A DNA stretch of 64,000 nt from Myrmaecium sp. VS I D KN 1 (lineage: Eukaryota > Ascomycota > Dothideomycetes > Valsariales > Valsariaceae). Positions 11,222 to 22,745 of this stretch are shown piece by piece. The stretch is from the NCBI GenBank assembly GCA_019775845.1, contig JADQAV010000046.1, positions 186,001 to 250,000 of the forward strand, written 5' to 3'. Position numbers and translations under genes: made by a program. The notes beneath the pieces were generated by a model that had not been told where the DNA came from, did not search any database, and was given only the letters and a program-made list of their open reading frames with translations. Position 1 is the first letter of the stretch. Every line of letters begins with the position of its first letter.

Positions 11222-11960
11222 CTACTGGTCCTCCCAATCGAGCTTGAAGCGGCCGGCGGCGGCCTCGTAGTTGGCAAGGTTGTTAATGACGTCCTCGGCA
11301 GACTTGGCCTCGACGATGATACCGCTGGTGTCCTTGCCAACGAAGCCAGAGTCGACGGCCTTGCGAACCCACTGCACCAAACCGTCCCAGTAGCCGTCGA
11401 CGTTAAAGAGGACGACAGGGCGGTCATGGATGCCAAGCTGGTTCCAGGTGGTGATCTCCATGAGCTCCTCCAGGGTGCCATAGCCGCCCGAGAGGGCAAC
11501 GAAGCCGCCACCGGGGGGACCATTGATGACCTCCTGCGCCATCATGCGCTTGCGCGTGTGCATGTCGCGCACGACGGTCGTGCGGCCGTAGACGGCCTCG
11601 TCGATCGGCGCGGCCCGGTTGTCCTCGTCCACCCCTTGCTCCCGCCGCACGAGCGGCGCCGGGATGATGCCGTGCACGCTGCCCGGCCCCGCGAGCGCGA
11701 CCAGCGTCCGCGCGACTTCGCCCATCAGCCCGACCGTCCCGCCCCCGTACACGAGCGTCATGTTGTTGGCCGCCATGGTGCGGGCGAGGGCGCGGGCGGC
11801 TTCCATGTGCGCGGGCGAGTTGCCGGCGGAGGCGCCGCAGCTGGAGGGGGGTGAGGGTTGGTCCCGCGGGTTCGAGGGGGAGGAGAGGGGAGTTACTTAC
11901 AAGACGCAGACAACGGGCCCTTTGGGCTTATCGGAGGTGTTGTTGGCTTCGGTGGACATG
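11222..11960 (-). CDS. LOG-family cytokinin riboside 5'-monophosphate phosphoribohydrolase
   Basis: LOG enzymes release the free base from cytokinin or other nucleoside 5'-monophosphates by hydrolysing the N-glycosidic bond, and they act in the cytosol. Exon 1 starts MSTEANNTSDKPKGPVVCVF. One intron (about 60 bp, ending near 11842) joins it to CGASAGNSPAHMEAARALAR. Rossmann-like motifs are present: LVYGGGTVGLMGEVA, and the active-site segment LSGGYGTLEELMEITTW, which matches the PGGxGTxxE signature except that Ser replaces the first Pro. The tail is FKLDWEDQ. Length (about 226 residues) is normal for fungal members. No isopentenyl transferase is nearby, so cytokinin synthesis cannot be inferred. 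A general nucleotide-salvage or damaged-nucleotide role is equally possible. It is divergent from the CLPTM1-family gene. Confidence 0.88.
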
Positions 11961-12526
11961 GTGGATGTTTGCGGTGGTTGCGCGTAGGATGTGTGAAGAT
12001 CTTAAGGTGGGGGGTTTATCGTGGGCTGAAGGAGAACGGTCCGATCAATTGCGCTGGGCACAAGAACAAAAGAAGGAAAAGGGAAGAGAGAAAGACAGAA
12101 AGAGAGAGGAGGAGTGCAAGGTTATAAGTAGAGAAGAGGGTGACACGGGTTGTACAGGTGGAGGGAGTCGCAGGCGTGGAAAAGCGTTGCGCTGCTGTTT
12201 GGTGAGCCAGCGATGCAGTCATCACCGCTGGCCGTGGGACACTTGGCGGGGCAACCCGGTGACGGAGCGCGGGCGGGCGTCGGGCGGTGCGCGGGGCGAA
12301 TCACAGCCGCGGACAAGCCCAGATGGGGGTCCTGCAGATAGGTAGATGCCCGGGCCCTGGGCTGAGGAGCGACGGAGCGGAGGAGGAGCGCAGGCCGGCC
12401 GGGCCTGGGCAAACCGCAAACCGCAAACCGGGTCCGCCTCCCTTTTTTCCACGCAAACCGCTCCCCCCCCTTCATCCCCTCAAACAGCCAGGTCAACGAA
12501 AGGCCTTCTGAGAGCTTCCGCCCATC
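11961..12526. promoter_or_regulatory. Divergent promoter region, LOG and CLPTM1-family genes
   Basis: A 566-bp region between two divergent starts must carry both promoters. It is A/G-rich on the plus strand at about 12060-12115. I see no defined motif. Confidence 0.4.
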
Positions 12527-14636
12527 ATGCCGGAACAGACGAGGGAGCAGGAGCAGAACCAACCTGGTGTAAGTCCACCTCCTCCCCCGTGCCACCGTGC
12601 CACCGACGATCTGGCCTTATCTGGGGAGCTTTGCAACCTCCGCCCAGCTACAGCCTCATCTCCCATTGCACTTGGGATGATTTGACACCTGCGTTGTACT
12701 GCCGCTAACATGGCCGTAGTTTCTGCGCACTGCGATCCAAAGCATCGGTATCTTCCTGCTTATCCAGGTCGTAACCAAGCAGCTGTTCGGTTCCAGCACC
12801 CCGAAGGCTGCCGTTCCTGGTGCCAATGCCCCTGTGGCCGATATCTCGAAAGCCTCTGCCGGAGGCAGCGCCTCCGGCTGGAGCGCTTTCCCCACCACCA
12901 TCTCCCCCCTGTGGACGCCCGGCACCCCGATGGACGTCAGCATGTACGTGTCGCCGTCGGTCATCATGCCCTCGCTCAAGTCCCTCCCCGCCGACGCCTT
13001 GATCTTCGACGAGAAAAACTTCGTGTATGGAGACTGGAAGGAGAACCGCGAGATCCACAAGGAGTTCCCGGTGCCGAAGGAGGTGCAGGAGAATGGCACG
13101 CTCTATGCCCACTTCTACGTGGCGCAATCGGGTAGCCCGATGGACCCGACTGCACCGGACTATGATACGCTTAAGGCTTACCATATGGTCCGCCCGTTGA
13201 CTCAGTATTTGCCCAAGAAGAAGGTCGCGAAGACGAGGAACTTGCTGGCTGGCTCGGATCAGGTCGAGGAAGAGGCTGAGCCTGAGCAAGGCCCTACCGT
13301 TGTCTCATACTATCATCCCAACTTCACGCTCTCCTTCATCCCCGACTCCGGGACGCAGAAGTTTGCGCAGATGCACCCCGCCGTCCGCCAGTTCGTCCAG
13401 TTGGAGCGGTCTGGCGTTCGCGACCAAAGTGGTCAGAACGGGTGGTATTACCCCATCCTCTACGTGAACACGTTCTGGCAGCTGAGAGACCACATGATGC
13501 CGATCAATTCAACCGTCAAGACTCTCCCCATCAACATCAACTTGAACAACCTCAAGAACTGGAAGTTCGCGATGATGGCTAGCGTGGACGAGGGCATGAA
13601 GCAGAACGCTCAAAAGGCCGCGCGAGGCGAGCTGACGACGGGCGGAGATGGCTCTGAGTTCGAGGAGATCAAGCGCGTTCTGTTGGACAGCAACATCTAC
13701 CTTCTTGCCACTACCGGTGTGGTCAGCGTCTTTCACATGATCTTCGAGATGCTCGCCTTCAAGAACGACGTCAGCCACTGGCGGAAGAAGAAGGACAACG
13801 TCGGCACATCCGTCCGGACCATCCTCGCCAACGTGCTCATGCAGACCATCATCTTCCTCTACCTGATGGACAACAACGAGAACACGTCGTGGATGATCCT
13901 GTTCGGCCAAGGGATGGGCATCGCCATCGAAGCGTGGAAGATCACCAAGGCCGTCAACGTGCGGATTCGGCCGAGTCCGCCCGAGTACTTCTTCCCATAC
14001 ACGATCCGGTTCGAGGACAAGCACCAGCTGTCGGAGACGGAGAAGAAGACGCAGGAGTACGACGAGATCGCGTTCAAGTACCTGTACGTGGTGGCGGTGC
14101 CGCTGCTGCTGGCGTACGCGGCCTACTCGCTGCTGTACGAGACGCACAAGTCGTGGTACTCGTTCGTGATCACGACGCTGGTGGGCAGCGTGTACGCGTA
14201 CGGCTTCCTGATGATGGTGCCGTCGCTGTACATCAACTACCGGCTGAAGAGCGTGGCGCACATGCCGGGCAAGGCGATGATGTATAAGTTTTTGAACACC
14301 TTCATCGACGACCTGTTCGCGTTCACGATCAAGATGCCGACGCTCCATCGCCTGGCGACGCTGCGGGATGATGTTATTTTCTTCATTTACCTGTATCAGT
14401 CGTGGAAGTATAAGGTGGATTACAGTCGCGTGAATGAGTTTGGACAGGGTGGTGATGATGATGAGGAGGAGGTGGAGGAGAAGATGGCGAATCAGCCACT
14501 TGCTGCGCCGGCGGATGGGGACAGCGGCGCGGCGGACGGGCCTGAGTTGATTCGGGAGGGTGAGGCCGGGGAGCAGGTTCACGCTAAGGCGACTGGTAAG
14601 GAGGGCAAGGGAGGGAAGGGGAGGAAGAGGAAGTAG
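12527..14636 (+). CDS. CLPTM1 family multi-pass membrane protein
   Basis: CLPTM1-family proteins are ER/Golgi membrane proteins. Human CLPTM1 retains GABA-A receptors in the ER and CLPTM1L acts as a lipid scramblase, but the fungal role is not established. A short exon 1 (12527-12568, MPEQTREQEQNQPG) joins after one intron to exon 2 at about 12719, which begins with a hydrophobic segment (FLRTAIQSIGIFLLIQVV). A luminal domain follows (WTPGTPMDVSMYVSPS; NGTLYAHFYVAQSGSPMDP; YYHPNFTLSFIPDSG), then a block of helices near the C-terminus (NVLMQTIIFLYLMDNN; YLYVVAVPLLLAYAAYSLLY; FVITTLVGSVYAYGFLMMVP). Family signatures include VSHWRKKKDNVGTSVRTI and FIDDLFAFTIKMPTLHRLA. The tail is acidic then Lys/Gly-rich (GKEGKGGKGRKRK). 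About 650 residues is normal for the family. Confidence 0.92.
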
Positions 14637-15825
14637 GCTTCGTCTTTGACGAGTGGTTGTTTCTGTTCGTTTTGGTGTGAAAGAAGCATACGTGGTGTTG
14701 GAGTTGTTGTATGTATCCTCATGTGGATTGCGGAGATATCGGTTGTGACGCTCTCTGTGTCCTTGAGATATTGTAGTGTTGTTTAGGAGAGGGATAAAGG
14801 ATGTTATTACGATGCTGATACTAAGAAACATGTACTTCTCATATTCTTGAGGTTAGTATTATAACCACTGCACTATATCAGACATCCTACACCATTGCAC
14901 GGTCGATTTCCCAACCGCCTAGAGGAGATCGATGCCCGAACCAATCAGAAAGAAGAGATTTCTCCCTCCAGCTTCGCTCGGTGATGGCGGTATGAACGCA
15001 TGGCGACCAGGGATTCTTCGGTAGCGGCCCGGGAGGGGGGGCAGATCTACCGGTATGTACAGTGAGGAGTATAGATATTCAATCATTCCTCCCATCTTCA
15101 TCGGTTGAGTATGGCCTAAGTACTTACCTCACCCTCACTGCTTTTATTATATGCCTCGGCGAGGAATCGTGAATCATCATCCTCCCCTACATCTCTCCCC
15201 GCCGCCGCGAGCGACCGTGCGCATCCCCGCCGACACCGCCGCCGCCGCCGCCGCCGCAGCAGCAGCAGCAGCAGCAGTAACAGCAGCATCGTCATCTGCG
15301 CTTCTCGCTGGAAAGAGCAGCTGTCTTGCTTATCGTTGTTCTCGCGTGGAGCTGCTTGTGGCAGCAGCAGCTACTTCTACTACTTCTACTGCTCCGAGGT
15401 TAACTTCTTCCTCATCCTCATCCTCGTCCTTCTCCACCACCACCGCCACCGGCGCCGTTGCGGCTTTACCCGGCGAAGCTCGAGCGTTCTGCCATCATTA
15501 CCACCTCCACCACCAACACCTCGACCGACAATTCCCCGGAGCTGCATTCCTTCCCTTGCTCTTCCTCCACCACCACCCAAACCACCACTTCTACAACTTA
15601 CACGGCCATCGCTTTCTTTCTCCTTTCCCCGCGCCGCCGGCAACAATTACAGCAGCACTCCCGCGCGCCGAGCCGAGATCGGGATCCCAAGCGACCGGGA
15701 CCGCGATCTTGCCCGCCCCCGCCGCCGCCGCGACGATCGATAGTAGCTTATCAGCGACGCCGACGCCGACAACGACGACGAGAACGAGACGAAGCTTTCA
15801 TACAACAACCACAACAACGACGAGG
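14637..15825. other. Intergenic region and probable 5' leader
   Basis: No independent gene is supported. An imperfect inverted repeat (14811-14820 with 14876-14886) bounds a tRNA-sized segment. From 15151 an open frame runs in phase with the downstream gene through GCC/CAG microsatellites and His/Thr/Ser-rich low complexity. It could be 5' UTR or a long N-terminal extension. Confidence 0.45.
15236..15290 (+). repeat. GCC/CAG trinucleotide repeat
   Basis: About seven GCC/CCG units pass directly into about seven CAG units. It lies upstream of the SPATA20-like gene, in the possible leader or extension, where it would encode poly-Ala. Confidence 0.8.
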
Positions 15826-18517
15826 ATGACGACGACGAAGATGGACGCGACCACCTCCGCAACCCCAAACACAGCTCCGACGACGTCGACAGGGACTCCT
15901 GCTGCGCCGGGAGGTACTGCGACTAGCAATGGCGGCAGTAGTAGTAGCCAGGAGGTGGGAGGGAGCTTGCGACTCCGCAATCGGTTGGGGGAGAGTCGGA
16001 GTCCGTATGTATGTTTGACGTTGGTCCCTTTTTTGTGTTTTTGTGGGAGGGGAGAGAGGATGTTTTCCCTCCTCACCCGCTCCGCCCTCCGCTCCGCCCT
16101 CTCTATGTTTGTGGAGTTTGGGCGCTGATTATGGGTTGTGATCGTTTGCTAGGTGCGAGGCCATATGAACAATCCCGTGGCATGGCAGCTCTGGGGGCCT
16201 GAGGCGCTGGGACTGGCCAAACGGCATAACCGCTTGCTCTTCGTGAGCATCGGATATGCGGCCTGTCATTGTAAGTGTTCCGCGACAGCATCTTGTCTCC
16301 CGTCATGGTGGTTAGCGGGTTCGGAGGCTGACAGGAATGCGCGGCGCAACAGGGTGCCATGTGATGGAACGGGAGTCCTTCGAGAACCCGGAGATCGCCG
16401 CGATCCTCAACGAGTCCTTCATCCCGATCAAGATCGATCGCGAGGAGCGACCGGACATCGATCGCATCTACATGAACTACGTCCAGGCGACGACAGGCTC
16501 CGGTGGCTGGCCCCTCAACGTCTTCCTCACCCCGGATCTGGAACCTATCTTCGGTGGGACGTACTGGCCTGGACCGGGTTCGACGAGCCCCGGCGCCGGC
16601 GAGCACATCGGCTTCGCGGGAATCCTAGAGAAGATCCGGGACGTGTGGACGACGCAGCAGCAGCGCTGCTTGGACTCGGCCAAGGAGATCACGGCGCAGT
16701 TGCGGGAGTTCGCGCAGGAGGGCACGATCAGCCGGACACATGGCGACGAGCCGGCGGACGGGCTGGAGCTGGAGCTGTTGGAGGAGGCGTATGCGCACTT
16801 CGCGGCCAAGTACGATGCCAAACACGGCGGGTTCGGGGGCGCGCCGAAGTTCCCCACGCCGGTGAACCTGTCGTTCCTGCTCCGGCTGAGCCAGTTCCCG
16901 ACGGCGGTGCAGGACGTCGTTGGGGCGCAGGAATGCGAGCATGCGAAGGAGATGGCGCTTCACACGCTGCGGGCGATGAATCGGGGCGGCATTCACGACC
17001 AGATTGGGAATGGGTTCTCGAGATATTCGGTCACGAGGGATTGGAGCTTACCCCATTTTGAGAAAATGTGAGCGCATACGGTTTTATAGAACTTGAAAGA
17101 TTGGCTTGCTAATGCGGCGAACAGGCTTTACGACAACGCTCAGTTGCTCCCGCTCTACCTCGACGCATGGCTCATCACCAAGGACGAGGAGATGCTTTCC
17201 GCTGTCTACGATATCGCCACCTACCTCACATCCCCTCCCATGCATTCCCCCACGGGCGGCTTCTTCTCCGCCGAAGACGCCGACTCGCTTTACCGTCCGA
17301 CCGACAAGGAAAAGCGTGAAGGCGCCTTCTACGTTTGGACGCTGAAGGAGTTTCAGCAGATCCTCGGTGAGCGCGACGCTGAAATATGCGCTCGCTACTA
17401 CAACGTGCACGACGAAGGGAACGTTTCGCCCGAGCACGACGCCCACGACGAGCTCATCAATCAGAACGTCTTGGCGATCAAGAGCACCCCGGAAGCGCTG
17501 GCAAAGGAGCGCGGGCTCAAGGTGGAAGAGGTCCGGCGCATCCTTCAGGAAGGGCGACGCAAGCTGCGCGAGCACCGGGACAAGGAGCGGCCACGTCCGA
17601 GTCTGGACGACAAGATCGTCGTCGCATGGAACGGGTTGGCCATCGGCGGGCTGGCACGAACGAGCGCGGCGCTGGAAGCGCAGGACCCGGAAAATGCGCA
17701 GAAGTATCGGGACGCCGCCATCCGGGCGGCCGAGTTCATCCGGCGGGAGCTGTACGATGAGGCCTCAGGCACGATGAAGCGGGTGTACCGCGAAGGGCCC
17801 GGGGACGCGCCCGCCTTCGCCGACGACTACGCCTTCCTAATCGAGGGGCTGATCGCGCTGTACGAGGCGACCTTCGACGGCCGGTGGCTGGCCTGGGCGG
17901 ACCGGCTGATGGCGACGCAGATCCGGCTGTTCTGGGACCCGGTCTCGTCGGGCTTCTTCTCGACCGCCGCGGACGCACCCGACCTGATCCTCCGGCTGAA
18001 GGACGGGATGGACAACGCGGAGCCGAGCACGAACGGGGTGAGCGCGGCGAACCTGCACCGGCTGGCCAGCCTGCTCGCGGACGACGGCCTCGCGGCCCGG
18101 GCCCGCCAGACCTGCGACGCCTTCGAGGCCGAGGTCATGCAGCACCCCTTCCTCTTCGCCAGCATGCTCAAGACCGTCGTCGCAAACCGGCTGGGCATGC
18201 GCGGCCTCGTCATCTCCGGCCCGGACGACGCGGACGTCGTCCGCGAGGCGATCGCTCGCGTCCGCGGCGCCGTCGGCGTCAACGAGACGGTCAGCCGGAT
18301 CGCACCCGCCGATAACGCCGCCGCCGCTTGCCGCAGCGACTGGCTCCGCGGCCGCAATCCGCTGGTTGCCCGCATGCGCGCGGATCGCCCCGCCGTCCAG
18401 GTCTGTGAGAATGGCACCTGTCGGGAGGAGGTCAGCGTGGAGGGGCTCCGGAAGGCGCTGGGGGGGTTCGCTGTGAATGGTAGCAGCAGCGGCGGCGGGG
18501 ATGCGGGGATGGCTTAG
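15826..18517 (+). CDS. SPATA20/YyaL-like thioredoxin-fold DUF255 protein
   Basis: This family joins an N-terminal thioredoxin-like domain to an (alpha/alpha)6-barrel resembling N-acylglucosamine epimerases. Its biochemical role is unsettled. Landmarks are SRSPY/VRGHMNNPVAWQLWGPEA, the CxxC-type site ACHWCHVMERESFE, IDREERPDIDRIYMNYVQ, GGWPLNVFLTPDLEPIFGGT, FGGAPKFPTP and, in the barrel, FSAEDADSLYR. Three introns fit by frame: 16012-16152, 16271-16353 (splitting the CHWC motif) and 17068-17124. The stop is at 18515-18517. I chose the ATG at 15826 (another at 15841) because both have A at -3. The in-frame ATG at 15151 has T at -3 and would add about 225 low-complexity residues. A mitochondrial presequence is possible (RRSFHTTT lies just upstream of 15826), so the start is uncertain. 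Confidence 0.88.
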
Positions 18518-19602
18518 TGTTGTGGTTGTGGTTGGGATGGGAGTGCTTTTGCTTGTCGACGGGCGTGCACCGTTTTTCTGGTGTTGCTGATGCTTGCTGT
18601 TGCTTGCATGTATTTGTATGTTTCCTTTTCTTGTGTCTTTCCTCGGTCGGCATGTACGGACGTCATGTACCCTTTTCTTTTCCTGTACGGATGGGGGTGG
18701 GATCTTTTTTTTTTTTTTTCCACTATCGTTAGGTGGATCTCCTTTCCTTTCGTCTCATTTCGCTTTCGCTCCGTACTTCTTTTCGTTGCTCGGGCTGTGT
18801 ACGATTTTCTATGCTTCTTCTCCATATCGTTTCTAACTATACGATCCCTCGATCCAAGCAACCAGTCGGGTCAGGTTGGGTTAGGTCTTTATCGACTTGT
18901 ACACAGGTATAGTACGCATTTACATATAGTACGCACTATCTATATGTATAAGTATATTCATCTTATATCGTATCGTAGTATGTTAGTATATATGGTTCAT
19001 CTTCACTATTTGTTTCCACGTGGTTGTATATTAATTATATACATATACGCATGTATATACAGGATTTTCAAGCCGTTAGCCTGTATCTTCCTCTTCTTCT
19101 ATCTCTTATCATATCACGGGATAACTTCTCTATCGTCCTCGGCTTAAAGTAGAGCAAAAAAAAAAAAAAAAAAAAAAAAAGGAAAGAATAGAAAAGCAAA
19201 GAAAAGCAAAGAGGAAAATGAACTAAGATATGGGAACATATATGTATATATGTATACGGTAAGCACATCCGGAATCGACGACCTCGAAAGCTCGACACGC
19301 ATCGTATCGCATCATGAAGGGAGAAGGTAACGAAGGTGATGGAGTGAGAGAGTCAAAGAAGAAAGGAGGAAGAGGAAGTTATGGAAGCAGAAAAGAAGAA
19401 GGGGATATAGGTATTCAAGTAAAAACTAAACGCCTCCCACGCCACCAGCAGCGATGAAGCGGAGCGAAGCGAGCGTGCTCCATATGCACACAGCCAGGCA
19501 GACCGACAAACAATAAGACAGACAGGGAAACACATACTCCCCAGAGTCACCCCAAAAAACAGCGCCGGCCAGAATTCACACATCCCACATCCCATATCCC
19601 AC
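18518..19602. other. Convergent intergenic region, AT-rich
   Basis: Lies between the 3' ends of the SPATA20-like and carnitine acetyltransferase genes. It contains T-rich stretches (18708-18719), TATA/ATAC-rich sequence (18900-19060) and a 25-nt A tract at 19156-19180. It is clearly more AT-rich than its surroundings. No gene is seen. Confidence 0.5.
19156..19180 (+). repeat. Poly-A tract
   Basis: Twenty-five consecutive A within an AT-rich spacer. No target-site duplication or adjacent retroelement body is visible. Confidence 0.8.
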
Positions 19603-22289
19603 CTAGTACTCCGCCAACTTAAGCCTGCGGCCGATATTCCGTCGCTGCTGGACGATCTGCTCGCTCGGGCGGCCGGCGTCGTCGGACTCGCGGGCCTTGA
19701 GGGCGGCCTGGAGCATGCCGGCGTCGAAGAAGCCATCTATTCGAAAGAAAAGGGAAGAGGTTAGAAAAGTCAAACGATCAAAGGGATTTGGTTTGAGGGG
19801 AGGGGGGGGGGGGGGGGGGGGGNNAGAAAAAGAGGAGGGGGGATACATACACCCACCCAACCCATCCTCATCCGACTCCGCAATACTCTCATTCTGCGAC
19901 GGGGTGGCCGCGCTGCCGGCGCCGGCGCCGGCGCCGCCACCCTCGCCAATCAGGCGGCCACGACTCTTCATCCGATGGGCGACGGGACGCTTCTTCTGAC
20001 GAATCTCCTCGGCCTCGCGGGCGCGGCTGGCCGTCTTATCGGTGGAGGTGCCCCGGCGCCGGATCTGGCGGAGGAGCTTGCGGATCTCGAGGAAGTAGGA
20101 CTCGAGCGCGTCGATGAAGCGGGAGGTCTGGCGGTGCTTGGAGGAGGCGCAGATGGAGATGCTGCCGTCCTTGATGATGTAGCCGATCCCGAAGCCGTCG
20201 CCGGAGGTGGGGCCGAAGCCGAACTGCCGCAGGGACGGGTTGCCGCAGTTCGAGGTCGACAGGATCGTCGTGTTGAGCTTGTCCCAGCCGCTGTCGGCGA
20301 AGAGGGAGGGCATCGTGTGCTGCACGGCGCGGCCGGGGGCGGAGGATGTGATCGAGGCGGCTTCCGAGCTGATGGAGTTCCGGCCGGTTGAGCGGGTTTG
20401 GCGGTCGGATGGCGGCGAGCCGACGGGGCTGCCGACGGACATGCCGTCGCTGCTCGCGACCTCGTACGCCTCCTCGTCAATCGCGCGTTGCCAGATGCAG
20501 TACAAGGCGTAGAGGTGTCGGTCGCAGCCCTGCGCTTTGGCGCAGTCCTTCGTGATCTCCGTGTGCCTCTGGCAGGCTTTGCGGAGGGTCTCGATCTTCT
20601 GGATCGGCGGGTTCTCCGCCCAGAACGTCTTCACGAACTCCGTCGATTCCTCCGTCACTGAGCGGATGGCTTCGGTCCGGCCGTGGTAGAACATCTTGGT
20701 CATCGCCGGCTCGTACACACACTCCATCCGCCCGTACAGGCCGTAGTAGGCCGCTTGGAAAGCCATCTGGACGAAGGCGTCCGGCGAAAAGCCCATCGAG
20801 GTGATGAAGTTCTTGCCGTAATGCATGAACTCGAGCGTCTCGAACTCGTTCTGCTGGATGAGGTCGGCCAACCGCGTTTCGGCGAAGCGCAGAGCCGTGC
20901 TCAGCTCCGGGACCATGTCCCACTCCAGCTTCCGCGGCGTCGTCATGACATCGCCAAAGCTGTCCGGGTCTCGCTTCGCCGGGTCCGGGCTGTTCGACGC
21001 CCACAGACTGGGCGCTTGACCGTTGATCGTGCGGGCGAATCGAAGGATGGTATCGGTGTACACGTCGCTCGCAAACCGCAAGACGGTATGTCCGTCGACG
21101 CCGGTGTGCTCGAAGTTGATGCCCGCGCTGCCGTTCTTGCACACGATGATCTGAAGCTTGTCATACCATCGGTTGGTGCAGGTGCCCACTTGAACCCCCT
21201 GTTCGACCTTGCTCGACCCGCAGAGCATGTTCATGCACAATTCGGCTCCGGTTTTGGGTTCCGTGTAGTCCAGGCACACCACGAAAAGCGCTGAATCCAC
21301 GATGTTGAGGCTGTCAGAGTTGTTGGACCCGTCTTCCCGGTGGAGGACGTCTCGCAGGCCCGACCAAACCTTGCGGTTCTCAGTGCTGAGCACACCAAGC
21401 GCGCCCCTGGCCGCTTCTCGGATCGGTATCTCCGAAGCATCGTCGATGATTGCCTGAAGGTTCAGGGAAATATCCTTCTCGGTCATGATGAGGTCTGAAT
21501 TGTCATCCAGAACGTCAAACCAGTAGAACTGGCCATGGCAGAGGACCACGATATGCTTCGAAGTGGGATCCTGCCCGATCTGGCAGCCATTCTCCGTTGG
21601 TATCCGCGCCGTACCGAACAGGCGGGAGTACTGGTACATGCAGAGGGGCTGCCCGCGGATCATGTCCGGGGGCAGCTCTTCCCTCCGCACTGCGCGCACG
21701 AAAGCAAGAGAAGACACGATCAGCGACGCTGCCCGATTGACCTGGTTAGTCCGTGCCGGGGTGGGATCGTCTTCCAGCAGGAAAAACGGATTCAGGTTGA
21801 GCACAACCGGGTTATCGAAATTCAGGTAGGAATCGTACCCTGTTCCCCCACGTAAGCCAGGCGTTCCAGTGCATGGAGGTCACGCATCTTACAAAACTGT
21901 TCAATGTAACTCGACTGGCTGGCTGCATACTTCTTCAGCTTCTCCTGCAGCTCGGGGCCGTCGGACTTGAGGAACTCCCGGACCGCCACGAGCGTGTCCT
22001 GGTGCTCTCGCGGCGACTGCAGGGGCTTGAGCGCGGCCAGATATCGCTGGATGGACTTCTCCAAGTCCGGAATCGGTAGCTTCGGGAGCTTCTCCTGGAA
22101 GGCGAACGTGATTCCTGGTTTGGAGGCCGGGTTCTCGTGCGCGGCCAATGGGGCTTTCTGCTCGACGGGGAACTGCTGAGCGGCCTCCTTCGCGGAGGGG
22201 TCCGTTTTGGAGACCCCGTTGGTGTCGGACATCTTGGTGACGGGCACGGCGATGGTCTCGTCGATGGAGGGGAAGGTCGGAGCTGGCAT
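19603..22289 (-). CDS. facC: Carnitine O-acetyltransferase, cytosolic type (FacC/Yat2-like)
   Basis: Transfers acetyl groups between CoA and carnitine so that acetyl units can cross organelle membranes, as needed for growth on acetate or fatty acids. The start MPAPTFPSIDETIAVPVTKM is at 22287-22289. A 53-nt intron (21840-21892) joins SQSSYIEQF to WYDSYLNFDNPVVLNLNPFF. Family landmarks are EDDPTPARTNQVNRAASLIV, MYQYSRLFGTARIP, HIVVLCHGQFYWFDV and the catalytic His in QGCDRHLYALYCIW. Near the C-terminus STSNCGNPSLRQFGFGP and GDGFGIGYIIKDGSISICAS are typical. A second intron near 19739-19849 contains an assembly gap. It joins ESDEDGLGG to GFFDAGMLQAALKA, and the protein ends RRLKLAEY. There is no presequence and no C-terminal peroxisomal signal, so cytosol is inferred. 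A downstream ATG (MSDTNGVSK) could be the start instead. Confidence 0.9.
19802..19824. other. Assembly gap after poly-G run, inside an intron
   Basis: About 21 G precede NN inside the last intron of the carnitine acetyltransferase gene. The right side has no C run, unlike the first gap. Coding sequence on both sides reads normally across the intron, so the gene is probably intact. Confidence 0.8.
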
Positions 22290-22698
22290 GGCGGCAGTCC
22301 CGCGTTAGCCTTTATGCGTATAACGGTGAGATGGCGGTGGGGATCGAAAGCAACCGCAAAGCTGTGCGGTAAAAGTAGTGGCAGTCCTGCAGGCAATAGG
22401 GGGGCATTTGATGGTGCCGGACCGGGGGGAGAAGCGTGAGGGATATGACGAACGAAAGAGGGATCGAGGGACAGCGGTGCTTATATGGCGAGGGCAACGA
22501 GACGAGCTAGGCGTGATGGACAAACGGCAGCGGACGGGAATCAGGAGGTCCTGCCCCACCGCGAACGCAGAGCGAATCGATCATCATGTGAAAGAGAGAC
22601 GAAGGGAAGGGGGGCGTATGAGACAAGCTGGTGGCAGGGGGGTAGGAGGTCCCCCCAGCAGCCGGTGGCCGCAGGAGCGGAAGGGCGGGGGGCCCGGC

Positions 22699-22745
22699 GG
22701 ATGGGGTGGATGGGGTGGATGGGGTGGAGGGGTGGAGGGGTGGAG
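22699..22745 (+). repeat. GGATGGGGT minisatellite
   Basis: Three units of GGATGGGGT are followed by two GGAGGGGT variants. This is G-rich simple sequence in the promoter region of the carnitine acetyltransferase gene. Confidence 0.7.

Noticed and set aside
14811-14886. tRNA gene on the minus strand
   Set aside because: It has an A-box-like word and pairing ends but no B box or proper T arm, and the anticodon arm is only 4 bp. It is kept only as a curiosity.
19156-19180. Retroposon poly-A tail
   Set aside because: There is no element body and no target-site duplication. Simple homopolymers are common in this spacer.
21840-21892. Continuation of carnitine acetyltransferase exon 1 as CKMRDLHALERLAYVGEQG
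   Set aside because: The segment has a GTAAGA donor and CAG acceptor. Removing it restores YIEQFWYDSYLN, the family sequence, so it is an intron and not coding.
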